A DNA stretch of 64,000 bases from Mucilaginibacter inviolabilis (lineage in GTDB: Bacteria > Bacteroidota > Bacteroidia > Sphingobacteriales > Sphingobacteriaceae): assembly GCF_011089895.1 (NCBI RefSeq), contig NZ_JAANAT010000001.1, positions 1,054,001 to 1,118,000 on the forward strand, read 5' to 3'. The position numbers were made by a program, and so were the translations under genes. Positions 26,758-35,201 of the stretch are shown here, one piece after another (the stretch's first letter is position 1; each line of letters begins with the position of its first letter). Below the pieces are notes generated by a model. It was given only the letters and a program-made list of their open reading frames with translations. It searched no databases and was not told the origin of the DNA.

Positions 26758-27810
26758 ATGAAGAATAACTATCTGGCTGCACAACGAATCCATAACCAAC
26801 AAATTTATAACCCACAGTTTAGTGAACCAGAAAATGTTATAAAACACATGGTAGCTATGCAGGCTCAGGACTATGCCGGAGCCAAATGGGCGATAGCTTT
26901 GCGGACGCATAACGCCAGTGAGGATGTTATAGAACAAGCTATAAGAGATGGCAAAATATTACGTACCCACTTGTTACGGCCTACCTGGCATTTTGTTTCG
27001 CCCCAGGATATCCGTTGGCTATTAACGCTTACCGCACCGCGTATCCACGCTATAAATGCACCATTTTATCGAAAATTTGGATTTACCGACGCTTTGTTTA
27101 ATAAAACCAATGAGCTGCTGACCAGAGCCCTACAGGGTAACAAGCAGTTGAGCCGGCCCGAGGTTTTAAACTTGATTAAACAGGCCGGTATTGCGACCGA
27201 CGATATCAGGTTTACCATAATACTCATGCGCGCCGAACTTGATCAGGTTATTTGCAGCGGAGCCCGGGTTGGTAAACAATTTACCTATGCTTTACTTGAT
27301 GACCGGGCTCCCGTAACACCCTTATTAACTCAGGAAGAAGCATTGGCTAAACTAGCCCTGGGTTATTTTAAAAGTCGTGGCCCGGCTACTTTACATGATT
27401 TTGCAAACTGGTCTGGCTTAACTTTGACTGATGCAGGTATTGGGCTTGAACTGGTCAAATCGCAATTGATTAATGATGTAGTTGATGGTCGTACCTATTG
27501 GATGCCGGATAATACAATTGACCTACCTTCTCTCAAAACAAAAGCCTATTTATTACCGGCATTTGATGAATTTGCCATTGCCTATAAAGATCGCGATGCA
27601 TTGGTTAATCCAAAATATCTTAAGCAGGCACGACATGTAATTTTCGATCCGGCAATAATTGTCGATAATCAGGTTGTGGGTAACTGGAAGCGAACGGTTA
27701 AAGCTAAATCTGTCGATGTCCATTTAAATTTTTTTGGCCAATTAAATAAAACACAGGAAAAAACGGTGGGAGCAGCTGTTTCCAGATACAGAAAATTTCT
27801 TTTTTCCTAA
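26758..27810 (+). CDS. Winged-helix DNA-binding protein, AlkZ/YcaQ-like (HTH_42)
   Basis: About 350 aa from the ATG at 26758 (MKNNYLAAQRIHNQQ); a longer frame starts 27 codons upstream but adds no family residues. Family signatures are MVAMQAQDYAGAKWAIALR (QxQ motif, which is catalytic in AlkZ glycosylases), ILRTHLLRPTWHFV (about 75-90), ARVGKQFTYALLDDR and GYFKSRGPATLHDFANWSGL. AlkZ-type proteins unhook interstrand crosslinks or remove alkylated bases. Many Bacteroidota members are annotated only as winged-helix proteins. DNA-repair function is inferred from the retained QxQ motif. Confidence 0.85.
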   Translation: MKNNYLAAQRIHNQQIYNPQFSEPENVIKHMVAMQAQDYAGAKWAIALRTHNASEDVIEQAIRDGKILRTHLLRPTWHFVSPQDIRWLLTLTAPRIHAINAPFYRKFGFTDALFNKTNELLTRALQGNKQLSRPEVLNLIKQAGIATDDIRFTIILMRAELDQVICSGARVGKQFTYALLDDRAPVTPLLTQEEALAKLALGYFKSRGPATLHDFANWSGLTLTDAGIGLELVKSQLINDVVDGRTYWMPDNTIDLPSLKTKAYLLPAFDEFAIAYKDRDALVNPKYLKQARHVIFDPAIIVDNQVVGNWKRTVKAKSVDVHLNFFGQLNKTQEKTVGAAVSRYRKFLFS

Positions 27811-27925
27811 TTAAGGGTATTCCCGGGAAAATTGTCCATGTACTAACGAAATTCATCCATGTTACCGCTTCACGCTTGTATGCAATTTTGTATTGTCAAT
27901 AACGACAAACTAAAAAGACAAAACA

Positions 27926-28480
27926 ATGGCACGTTTAAAAGCAATAAACCCTGACGAAGCAACAGGTAAAACAAAAGAATTATTTAATGCAATACAAAGT
28001 AAATTAGGTGTAGTGCCTAACATGATGCGTACAATGGGTAGCTCACCGGCCTTATTACAAGGTTACCTTGACCTGAACAATACCTTATCCCACGGTTTGT
28101 TAGGTGCAAAAAACAGCGAATTTCTAGCGCTCTCCATAGCTGAGACAAACGCATGTGGTTACTGTTTATCTGCACATTCTTATATAAGTGAAAAATTGGT
28201 TCATATCGATACTAATAGTATTGTCAAAGCTCGTCAGGCAAATTCATCTGATGCCAAAACCGAAGCGGCTCTGAAATTTGCAAACGTGTTGATTGCTAAA
28301 AATGGTCTGGTAAATGATAGCGATGTTGAAGTTGTAAAAGCGGCAGGTCTGTCAGAAGGTGAAATTGGTGAGGTAGTTGGCCACGTTGCCCTAAATATAT
28401 TAACCAACTATTTTAATAATACCGCTAATACCGAAATTGATTTCCCCGTTGCAAAACCCTTACAAGAAATCGAAGCTTAA
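27926..28480 (+). CDS. Carboxymuconolactone decarboxylase/AhpD-like protein
   Basis: 184 aa. The AhpD-type redox motif CGYCLSAHSY (CxxC plus a following His, about residues 72-81) lies in an all-helical fold. The sequence PDEATGKTKELFNAIQSKLGVVPNMMRTMGSSPALLQGYL is the standard CMD-family opening. These proteins act as peroxidase partners or gamma-carboxymuconolactone-type enzymes; the complete CxxC/His favours the peroxidase-like subgroup. The following AraC-family gene on the same strand may regulate it, which is inference from adjacency. Confidence 0.93.
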   Translation: MARLKAINPDEATGKTKELFNAIQSKLGVVPNMMRTMGSSPALLQGYLDLNNTLSHGLLGAKNSEFLALSIAETNACGYCLSAHSYISEKLVHIDTNSIVKARQANSSDAKTEAALKFANVLIAKNGLVNDSDVEVVKAAGLSEGEIGEVVGHVALNILTNYFNNTANTEIDFPVAKPLQEIEA

Positions 28481-28495
28481 GAAACTATGTAACTA

Positions 28496-28534
28496 ACAGT
28501 AAAAGTCAAGCACAAATGCTTTGGCTTTTGCTGT
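28496..28534 (+). terminator. Terminator-like hairpin after the AhpD-like gene
   Basis: ACAGTAAAAGTCAAGCA faces TGCTTTGGCTTTTGCTGT across a CAAA loop, with a few G-T pairs, 15 bases after the stop codon. The T-run is short, so the call is moderate. Confidence 0.55.
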
Positions 28535-28584
28535 ATTGTTTAACTTTACGGTTATTTAAAGGCATAATTAGCTAATAATACTAA

Positions 28585-29469
28585 ATGATTAATACGCAAA
28601 ATACATTTACACTGATTGATGAACCAAAAGGGAATCTCGCCTTTAAATTATTTTGGTTTGATGACAATAGTCACTTTGATCACTTGCAGCGTCATAATTA
28701 TTTTTCGCTTATCTGGATCAAAGAAGGGTCTGGTATATTAAAATCAGATTTTTCGGAATACAATTTTGAAGCCGGACGGATGCTTGCCTTTTCGCTCTAT
28801 CAACCGTTTATGTTATTGGCACAGGGGCCTATAAAGGGTGTGGCCATTCAGTTTCATCCTGATTTTTTTTGTATTCTGAAACATCATAAAGAAGTATCGT
28901 GCAGTGGTATCTTGTTTGATAACATATACAAACCACCTTACGTAATGGTTGATGCGGTAAATGAATCACTTTTAAATTTACTGCTGGAGCAAATGAAGGC
29001 CGAAATGCTGAATAAAGCGCTCGCACAATATGAAATACTCATCTCCTACCTCAAAATTTTCCTGATAACCGCATCCCGTTTAAAAACTGAGCAACAGGAT
29101 ATTTTGTATCAGCTCGATGATGATACAAAGGAGCCCTATATATTGCAGGATCTTAAGGATGCCATCGAAGCTCATTTTAAAACCAAACATAGCGCCAGTC
29201 ATTATGCCGATATGCTGAATATTTCGGCGAAAGCCCTGGCTCGTATCACTAAAGCCCATTTTAATAAAACCATCAGTAACCTGATTGCTGAACGCATTAT
29301 TGTCGAAGCCAAACGCGAGTTGTATTTGACCAATAAACCGATAAAGGAAATAGCCTATGAGTTAGGTTATGATGATGAATATTATTTCAGCAGGTTTTTT
29401 AAAACAAATGCCGATGTATCGCCGCAATTATATCGTGATACGGTTGGCTATGGCCGGGCAAGCGCTTAA
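28585..29469 (+). CDS. AraC-family transcriptional regulator
   Basis: 294 aa. The N-terminal cupin-like sensor domain covers about 1-150 (FSLIWIKEGSGILKSDFSEYNF). The C-terminal AraC double helix-turn-helix runs from about 190: SASHYADMLNISAKALARITKAHF, and IKEIAYELGYDDEYYFSRFFK with the consensus G-[FY]-x-x-x-x-[YF]-F pattern. It probably regulates the preceding AhpD-like gene or other genes; the ligand is unknown. Confidence 0.95.
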   Translation: MINTQNTFTLIDEPKGNLAFKLFWFDDNSHFDHLQRHNYFSLIWIKEGSGILKSDFSEYNFEAGRMLAFSLYQPFMLLAQGPIKGVAIQFHPDFFCILKHHKEVSCSGILFDNIYKPPYVMVDAVNESLLNLLLEQMKAEMLNKALAQYEILISYLKIFLITASRLKTEQQDILYQLDDDTKEPYILQDLKDAIEAHFKTKHSASHYADMLNISAKALARITKAHFNKTISNLIAERIIVEAKRELYLTNKPIKEIAYELGYDDEYYFSRFFKTNADVSPQLYRDTVGYGRASA

Positions 29470-29520
29470 ATTAAAACTTATCCTCTTATATTTGGTTTTC
29501 CATATTAAAAAGCTTTCATC

Positions 29521-30297
29521 ATGCCTGAATTACCCGATCTGCAAGCCTTTAGTTATAATCTCGATAAAAAGTTAGCCGGTAAAACGGTTAAACATGTAGC
29601 CATTATCAACGCCAAAAAATTGAATGTAAGTCATCTGGAGCTGAAGGATACACTAGAAGGCCAGAAGCTGGATAAAGTGTATCGGGAAGGTAAAGAGCTT
29701 TACTTTAAATTTTCAAAAGGCGATGTTCTCGGTTTGCACCTGATGTTGCATGGTAAACTATATTTATTCGAAGGTAAAAACGAGCATAAATACCCCATTA
29801 TTGAATTGCATTTTACAGATGGTAATGGTTTGGTATTGACAGATTTCCAGGGAATAGCTAATCCTACCTTAAACCCAGAAGAAAAAGAGTCACCTGATGC
29901 CTTATCTGAAGATGCCGGCGTTGATTATTTAATTCATCGTTTGCAAAAAACAAAAACCAATATTAAAACGGTTTTGCTTGATCAAAAGATTATTCGCGGT
30001 ATTGGCAATGCTTATGCCGATGAGATCTTGTGGCATGCAGGTATATCGCCGATGTCTATAAGCAGTAAAATTCCGGAGCATAAGATAAAGGAATTGGTTA
30101 AATCCATCCACACCGTACTTACTGATGCCGAAAAGGCTATCCTTAAATCAAATCCCGATATCATCAACGGTGAGGTTAGGGATTTTATGCATATCCACAA
30201 TTCAAAAAAGCCCCATAGCCCTAAAGGCGAAAAGATCATTGTGAAGGAAGGCACAAGAAAAACGTATTACACTGAGGAACAGGAGCTGTATAGTTAA
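29521..30297 (+). CDS. Fpg/Nei-type DNA glycosylase lacking the zinc finger
   Basis: 258 aa. The N-terminus reads MPELPDLQ, keeping catalytic Pro2 and Glu3 of the Fpg/Nei family. GKELYFKF supplies the family Lys, HLMLHGKLYLF matches the HLGMTGRL motif, and RGIGNAYADEILWHAGISP is the H2TH DNA-binding motif. The C-terminus (GEKIIVKEGTRKTYYTEEQEL) aligns with the usual zinc finger, but all four cysteines are missing, giving a zincless finger as in some Nei-like enzymes. Bifunctional base-excision activity on oxidised bases is expected from the family. Confidence 0.92.
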   Translation: MPELPDLQAFSYNLDKKLAGKTVKHVAIINAKKLNVSHLELKDTLEGQKLDKVYREGKELYFKFSKGDVLGLHLMLHGKLYLFEGKNEHKYPIIELHFTDGNGLVLTDFQGIANPTLNPEEKESPDALSEDAGVDYLIHRLQKTKTNIKTVLLDQKIIRGIGNAYADEILWHAGISPMSISSKIPEHKIKELVKSIHTVLTDAEKAILKSNPDIINGEVRDFMHIHNSKKPHSPKGEKIIVKEGTRKTYYTEEQELYS

Positions 30298-30314
30298 ATT
30301 GGCTAGTACTTACT

Positions 30315-30911
30315 CTACTTTAGCTTTTTAACCAGCACATTAAAATCGGCGCCAACAATGGGTATTTTTTTCCATTCTTCGGTTGGGCCATTTTTGCGAT
30401 AAGTGCCGCCGTTGAGTACGCCGCATGAAAAACCGAGTTCTTTACGGGGCTGCGTTTTTAAAAATTCAACAGCAACCAATATATCGCCTTTTACCTCCAC
30501 TTTGTACGGTGCCAGATCAACGGTGATCAATTGGTTATTCATTAGCGGCTCGTTAGGATTTTTTTTCCTAATTATTGATCCCCTTATTTCTTCTTTAACC
30601 AGGTTGTCGCCCTCTGGCAATTTATCGCCCATGGCATACACGTTCACTTTAAACGGAATAGTATCCTTACCCAGGTTGTCGACATGAAAACTCAGTTTCA
30701 GTAATTCAACCGGTTTATGGCCGGCATTCATCCTGATCCCTACTTGCGCCCCTTGTACAACATTGAAAGAGTTATTGGTTGTTCCTGACCGGAGTTTGTT
30801 ACCGATAGTTTTAGTTTTATCCTGTGCCAGGCTATTAAAAGCAGCAAAACAAATGAAACAGATAAATAATAATTTAAAGATTTTTGATAGCGGCAGGCAG
30901 CGGTTGATCAT
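30315..30911 (-). CDS. Secreted protein of unknown function
   Basis: About 198 aa from the ATG at 30911, giving a signal peptide (FKLLFICFICFAAFNSLAQ); the longer frame adds 12 residues. The mature part has beta-sandwich-like text such as KPVELLKLSFHVDNLGKDTIPFKVNVYAMG, APYKVEVKGDILVAVEFL and GFSCGVLNGGTYRK. No family was recognised with certainty. The fold resembles extracellular Ig-like or carboxypeptidase-regulatory domains, which is speculation. It is convergent with the glycosylase gene. Confidence 0.65.
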   Translation of the reverse strand: MINRCLPLSKIFKLLFICFICFAAFNSLAQDKTKTIGNKLRSGTTNNSFNVVQGAQVGIRMNAGHKPVELLKLSFHVDNLGKDTIPFKVNVYAMGDKLPEGDNLVKEEIRGSIIRKKNPNEPLMNNQLITVDLAPYKVEVKGDILVAVEFLKTQPRKELGFSCGVLNGGTYRKNGPTEEWKKIPIVGADFNVLVKKLK

Positions 30912-30987
30912 AAAGTTGTTTATAAAAGTATATCTAATTAAGAGCAAGACGAAACCTGATGCAAATTGGTTGCAAGGCCGGTAGCTT

Positions 30988-31419
30988 TTATTTCCTGATC
31001 ATTTTATAATGCCATATGCCGGCTTCTTCAAACTCCGGACCTTTCTTTTCAAAATTAAACCGCTCATAAAGGGATACGGCCTGTGTTTGCGCGTGCATAT
31101 ACACATAGGTAGCATCGGCCGGCAAATTATCCAGAACGGTTTGCACCAGGGCCTGCCCTATGCCATGGCCACGGAATTTTTTCAATACGGCAAAACGCTC
31201 CAGTTTATAGCCCTTATCTGTTTTTCGCCAGCGACAGGCACCAGCCGGTTCTCCATTAATAGTGGCCAGAAAGTGGGTTGATTCATCTTCAAACTCCCAT
31301 TCCAGTTCCGGTGGGCAGTTTTGTTCAACTACAAACACTTCGCGTCTTACGGCAAATACTTTATCCAGATCGGTTTGCTCAGTTACTTTTTTTACTTCTG
31401 GTTTTAAGTTTGTGGGCAT
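30988..31419 (-). CDS. GNAT-family N-acetyltransferase
   Basis: 143 aa. The acetyl-CoA motif A reads VLKKFRGHGIGQALVQTVLD (about residues 76-95), preceded by ACRWRKTDKGYKLERFAV and followed by YVYMHAQTQAVSLYERFNFEKKGPEF, the ElaA/GNAT-like ending. The substrate cannot be told from sequence. Its start overlaps the 3' end of the iron-permease-like gene by 41 bases in a different frame. Confidence 0.93.
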   Translation of the reverse strand: MPTNLKPEVKKVTEQTDLDKVFAVRREVFVVEQNCPPELEWEFEDESTHFLATINGEPAGACRWRKTDKGYKLERFAVLKKFRGHGIGQALVQTVLDNLPADATYVYMHAQTQAVSLYERFNFEKKGPEFEEAGIWHYKMIRK

Positions 31420-31891
31420 TATAGTGTGGTTTTGATTGTAATAAAGTTAGTTTAGCATTATGATTCTCTTCGGCAGCATCAATGGAGTGCGTACAAGTGA
31501 GATCATCTTCGCGTTCGGCCAGTTCCGACAATTGTACGTAAAATTTATGCAATTGGTCGAGCTCTTTTTCATTCATATCTTCAATATCTACCATCCGGTT
31601 GCTGGCACCCTGGTGCGAAGCCAGTAATTCATTCAGTTTTAAATGTATGGCTTTTGAATCCTTGTTTTGTGATTTCTGGATCAGGAATACCATGAGGAAA
31701 GTAACGATGGTAGTACCCGTATTGATAATGAGCTGCCAGGTATCAGAATAATGAAATATCGGCCCGGTAATACCCCAAACAATAATAACGGCAATAGCAG
31801 TTAAAAAGGCCCCGGAACTACCTGTAGCAATAGTGGCCCAGTTGGCAAAATGTTCAAATAAATTCTTCTTTTTTTTAGCGATCTCTGCCAT
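31379..31891 (-). CDS. Low-affinity iron permease family protein
   Basis: 170 aa. Two membrane helices, about residues 27-46 (LTAIAVIIVWGITGPIF) and 52-70 (QLIINTGTTIVTFLMVFLIQ), are followed by the family motif SQNKDSKAIHLKLNELL and an acidic cytoplasmic tail. The family is named after yeast Fet4-like proteins, but bacterial iron transport is unproven. The C-terminus overlaps the downstream GNAT gene by 41 bases, an unusually long overlap. Confidence 0.9.
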   Translation of the reverse strand: MAEIAKKKKNLFEHFANWATIATGSSGAFLTAIAVIIVWGITGPIFHYSDTWQLIINTGTTIVTFLMVFLIQKSQNKDSKAIHLKLNELLASHQGASNRMVDIEDMNEKELDQLHKFYVQLSELAEREDDLTCTHSIDAAEENHNAKLTLLQSKPHYNAHKLKTRSKKSN

Positions 31892-31925
31892 ACATTATAT
31901 TTATTAGGTTGGGAAACGCTTATAA

Positions 31926-31966
31926 TAACAAAGCGCCATTACAACAAATGTAACGGCGCTTTGTTA
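31926..31966 (-). terminator. Terminator of fbaA
   Basis: TAACAAAGCGCCATTACA faces TGTAACGGCGCTTTGTTA across ACAAA (18-bp arms, one mismatch), 15 bases 3' of the fbaA stop on the minus strand. It is a long stable stem. Confidence 0.85.
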
Positions 31967-31980
31967 GTTTATGATGAATA

Positions 31981-33060
31981 TTATAATTTGCTATTTACAT
32001 CAACACAATTAAGGTCTTCAAAAGCAATAGCTAGCCTTTTTACAAAGGTTTCTTCACCTTTACGTAACCAAACGCGTGGATCGTAGTATTTTTTGTTTGG
32101 AGAATCCTCACCCTCAGGGTTACCTATCTGGTGCTGCAGGTATGCTTCTTTTGATTTGTAGTAATCTTTAATGCCTTCCCAGTATGCCCATTGCATGTCG
32201 GTATCAATGTTCATTTTGATGGCACCGTAAGAGATAGCTTCGCGGATCTCTTCCTGACTTGAACCAGAACCACCATGGAATACAAAGTTGATTGGTTTTT
32301 CGGCAATTAAGCCAAATGTCTTTTTCACATACTCTTGTGAGTTATGTAAAATAACCGGTTGTAATTTCACGTTTCCTGGTTTGTAAACACCGTGAACGTT
32401 ACCAAAAGCAGCGGCTACGGTAAAACGCGGACTTACTTTTGATAAATGCTCATATGAGTAAGCAACATCTTCTGGCTGAGTATATAAACGTGAGCTGTCA
32501 ACGTCAGAGTTGTCAACACCGTCTTCTTCACCACCGGTTACACCCAGTTCAATCTCCAGGGTCATACCTAATTTGGCCATACGGGCCAGGTATTTTGCCG
32601 AGATCTCGATATTTTCTTCAATAGGTTCTTCAGAAAGGTCGAGCATGTGTGACGAGAAAAGCGGTTTACCTGTTTCGGCAAAGAATTTTTCGCCATGGTC
32701 AAGCAAGCCATCAATCCATGGTAAAAACTTCATGGCAGCGTGGTCAGTATGCAAAATTACGGCTACACCATAATGCTCGGCCAGTAAGTGCACATGTTTT
32801 GCAGCTGATACCGCACCTAATATACAGGCCTGAAGTTTTGAATTATCTAATGACTTGCCGGCATAAAACTGTGCGCCACCGTTTGATAGTTGAATAATTA
32901 CAGGAGAGTTTACCTGTTTGGCAGTTTCCATAACCGCGTTAATGGTATTAGTACCGATAACGTTTACCGCAGGTAAAGCAAACTGATGCTTTTTAGCAAC
33001 CTCAAATAGTTCCTGCACCTGATCGCCGTGCAGAACACCTTTATAATTTTTTAAATTCAT
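31981..33060 (-). CDS. fbaA: Class II fructose-bisphosphate aldolase
   Basis: 359 aa. The zinc-dependent class II aldolase signatures are present: HTDHAAMKFLPWIDGLLDHGE (catalytic Asp and metal His, about residues 107-127), MTLEIELGVTGGEEDGVDN (about 170) and FHGGSGSSQEEIREAISYG (about 268). The catalytic cleavage or condensation of fructose-1,6-bisphosphate serves glycolysis and gluconeogenesis in the cytoplasm. Length matches the E. coli FbaA type. It is transcribed divergently from accD. Confidence 0.97.
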   Translation of the reverse strand: MNLKNYKGVLHGDQVQELFEVAKKHQFALPAVNVIGTNTINAVMETAKQVNSPVIIQLSNGGAQFYAGKSLDNSKLQACILGAVSAAKHVHLLAEHYGVAVILHTDHAAMKFLPWIDGLLDHGEKFFAETGKPLFSSHMLDLSEEPIEENIEISAKYLARMAKLGMTLEIELGVTGGEEDGVDNSDVDSSRLYTQPEDVAYSYEHLSKVSPRFTVAAAFGNVHGVYKPGNVKLQPVILHNSQEYVKKTFGLIAEKPINFVFHGGSGSSQEEIREAISYGAIKMNIDTDMQWAYWEGIKDYYKSKEAYLQHQIGNPEGEDSPNKKYYDPRVWLRKGEETFVKRLAIAFEDLNCVDVNSKL

Positions 33061-33279
33061 GAGCTTTTATTTGGGCCTCGAAGTTATAAAATTTCTTGGT
33101 TTTAGTATAAGTATCTGATTATTTGTTACGATTTAACCGTTTAGCTACTCACTTACTGTAATTTATACACTTTGCTTGATGAAAAATAGATTAACAAATA
33201 AAACTGAACATGGATTACTTACTACTTGTTATAATATTTTTCGTTTCTTTGTAGTCAATTGAAAGAGCTCGACATAGAT

Positions 33280-34125
33280 ATGGCATGGTTTAAACGAGAG
33301 TTGAAAGGGATAATTACGACTACTGAGGAAAAGAAAGAGGCCCCCGATGGGATCTGGAATAAATGCCCTAATTGTAAGAAACCCCTGCATTATTCTGAGC
33401 AGGTTGAAAATCAATATGTTTGTCACTATTGTGGCTATCACCTGCGTATAGGTTCAAAAGAATATTTTGCAGTATTATTTGATAATAACGAATTTACAGA
33501 GTTGTTCCCTGATCTGACATCGGGTGATCCCCTGCATTTTGAAGATACTAAAAAGTATACCGACCGACTAACTGAAACCCAATTTAAAACTGGCTTAAAG
33601 GACGCTATACGCGCTGGGGCAGGTAAAATTGATGGACAAGACTTGGTTATTGCCTGTATGGATTTTAATTTTATCGGTGGTTCAATGGGATCGGTAGTGG
33701 GCGAAAAAATAGCCCGTTCTATTGATTATTGTATCGCTAACAAAGTGCCATTCCTTATGATATCCAAATCGGGCGGGGCAAGGATGATGGAAGCAGCTTT
33801 CTCCTTAATGCAGATGGCTAAAACATCAGCCAAACTAGCTTTACTGTCACAGGCTAAAATTCCATATATTTCTTTACTGACTGATCCTACTACCGGTGGT
33901 GTTACCGCTTCGTATGCCATGCTGGGTGATATTAATATTGCCGAACCAGGTGCTCTCATAGGTTTTGCAGGCCCAAGGGTTATTAAAGAAACTATCAAAA
34001 AAGATTTACCGAAAGGGTTCCAAACCGCAGAGTTTGTTCAGGAACATGGTTTTCTCGATTTTATTGTTGATCGTAGGGAAATGAAAGAAAAACTGGCTTC
34101 GTTTATTAAAATGATGGCCAATTAA
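33280..34125 (+). CDS. accD: Acetyl-CoA carboxylase carboxyltransferase subunit beta
   Basis: 281 aa from the ATG at 33280 ([10 protein letters not shown], the standard AccD start; the longer frame uses an upstream TTG). The N-terminal zinc ribbon is intact (CPNCKKPL ... CHYCGYH). The carboxyltransferase core follows: [64 protein letters not shown] and [12 protein letters not shown]. It makes malonyl-CoA together with AccA, which is not in the window. Confidence 0.97.
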   Translation: MAWFKRELKGIITTTEEKKEAPDGIWNKCPNCKKPLHYSEQVENQYVCHYCGYHLRIGSKEYFAVLFDNNEFTELFPDLTSGDPLHFEDTKKYTDRLTETQFKTGLKDAIRAGAGKIDGQDLVIACMDFNFIGGSMGSVVGEKIARSIDYCIANKVPFLMISKSGGARMMEAAFSLMQMAKTSAKLALLSQAKIPYISLLTDPTTGGVTASYAMLGDINIAEPGALIGFAGPRVIKETIKKDLPKGFQTAEFVQEHGFLDFIVDRREMKEKLASFIKMMAN

Positions 34126-34140
34126 AATATCGTTTCATTA

Positions 34141-34185
34141 AATAATAAGAAAGGCTATCCAAAACGGATAGCCTTTCTTATTATT
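34141..34185. terminator. Bidirectional terminator between accD and the 34190 gene
   Basis: A perfect 20-bp inverted repeat (AATAATAAGAAAGGCTATCC / GGATAGCCTTTCTTATTATT) with a 5-base loop lies between two convergent genes. T-rich ends on both strands support use in both directions. Confidence 0.93.
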
Positions 34186-34189
34186 TAAT

Positions 34190-34414
34190 TTATTTGGTTG
34201 TTGCACCGGCATTTGCACCTCCGCCCTCTACATGCGGGTCTGGAAGGTCGGCAAAACTCCCATCTCTGTGAAATACCTTGAAATCACCTCTGTGAGGGCC
34301 ATATTTTTCAATGTACCGCTCATTTTGAACGCTACCTGAATACGTATTCCGGTAGTTTGATCCTGTTTCTTTGTTATTGCCTGGGTTCATCCCGGGTCTT
34401 AAATAGCTGCTCAT
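34190..34414 (-). CDS. Small hydrophilic protein of unknown function
   Basis: 74 aa, MSSYLRPGMNPGNNKETG, polar and glycine-rich with GPHRGDFKVFHRDGSF near the middle. No signal or membrane segment is present. It is followed by a strong convergent terminator and preceded, 39 bases upstream, by another unrecognised acidic gene, so the two form a probable two-gene unit. Conservation in relatives is not known to me. Confidence 0.6.
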   Translation of the reverse strand: MSSYLRPGMNPGNNKETGSNYRNTYSGSVQNERYIEKYGPHRGDFKVFHRDGSFADLPDPHVEGGGANAGATTK

Positions 34415-34453
34415 CGTCTTATCCTCCTATGCTATAAATAATCAAGGTATTGG

Positions 34454-34942
34454 TTATATACCTTCGGTACCCGGCTCGTGGCCTATCATTCGGCCGGTGG
34501 TACGGCCTTGCGGACGGCTTTCAAAGTCGGTTTTAGCTGGGCCTTCGGATGGGAACTCTTTTTTGTTTGGCGGTGTTACGTCGTTTTTTTCGCTGTATGA
34601 AGTATCTGCACCACGCATGGGCTGATCAACTTCCGGTTGGCTATGATAGCCTGAGCCTTCTTTTTTTATTTGACCTTCTTCAGGTAGCTCATTATCATCG
34701 TCTTCTTCTGGAACTTCATCGGGGCGATCATATTCCTCATCCTCATCATTTAGGTCTTTTTGATTAAACGTGGGTTTCAGATCATTAGTATAAGCATCCT
34801 CATCCTCTTTCAGTTCGTCGTCACCCAATTCATTACTATTAAATGCATCTTCGTTTTGGCGGGGGAAAGAGCTGTTGGTATGGTCGGAATCATTACGATT
34901 ATTGTCCCGGGAATCCCAGGCTTCTTCTTTATTGGTCATCAT
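34454..34942 (-). CDS. Highly acidic disordered protein of unknown function
   Basis: 162 aa, strongly acidic (runs such as GDDELKEDEDAY and EVPEEDDDNELPEE), with few hydrophobic residues and no membrane segment. It looks intrinsically disordered, of the kind seen in desiccation- or stress-related hydrophilic proteins, but no family is recognised. It probably shares a transcript with the 74-aa gene downstream. Start MMTNKEEAW; the second Met is equally possible. Confidence 0.6.
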   Translation of the reverse strand: MMTNKEEAWDSRDNNRNDSDHTNSSFPRQNEDAFNSNELGDDELKEDEDAYTNDLKPTFNQKDLNDEDEEYDRPDEVPEEDDDNELPEEGQIKKEGSGYHSQPEVDQPMRGADTSYSEKNDVTPPNKKEFPSEGPAKTDFESRPQGRTTGRMIGHEPGTEGI

Positions 34943-35052
34943 AGGTTTTTAATTTAGTAGTTAATTGATAAACCAGTTTGATTCCTGAATTGTTTTTATT
35001 TTTTCTAAATAAGAAAATTAATTTCTTACAATATGAATTTATTTTACTTGAT

Positions 35053-35122
35053 CTTGCGCTCGTTTGCAACGAGTGTTTAACATTGGTTTGCGTTTTAAGC
35101 ACCCGTTGCAAACGAGCACAAG
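35053..35122. repeat. Inverted repeat GCTCGTTTGCAACGAG type
   Basis: CTTGCGCTCGTTTGCAACGAGTG (35053-35075) is inverted against CACCCGTTGCAAACGAGCACAAG (35100-35122). Each arm also contains its own hairpin (CTCGTTTGCAACGAG). The nested form resembles intergenic REP/BIME-like elements. Confidence 0.65.
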
Positions 35123-35148
35123 TTGAAATGACAATGGGGTATAACGAA

Positions 35149-35179
35149 AAAGCCCGTCATTAACAAAATGACGGGCTTT
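35149..35179 (-). terminator. Terminator of the cysteine desulfurase gene
   Basis: AAAGCCCGTCATT / AATGACGGGCTTT with a 5-base loop, 23 bases 3' of the stop at 35202 on the minus strand. It is followed by a T-rich run on that strand. Confidence 0.9.
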
Positions 35180-35201
35180 GAAAACGAATTGTCTTTTTAA
35201 T

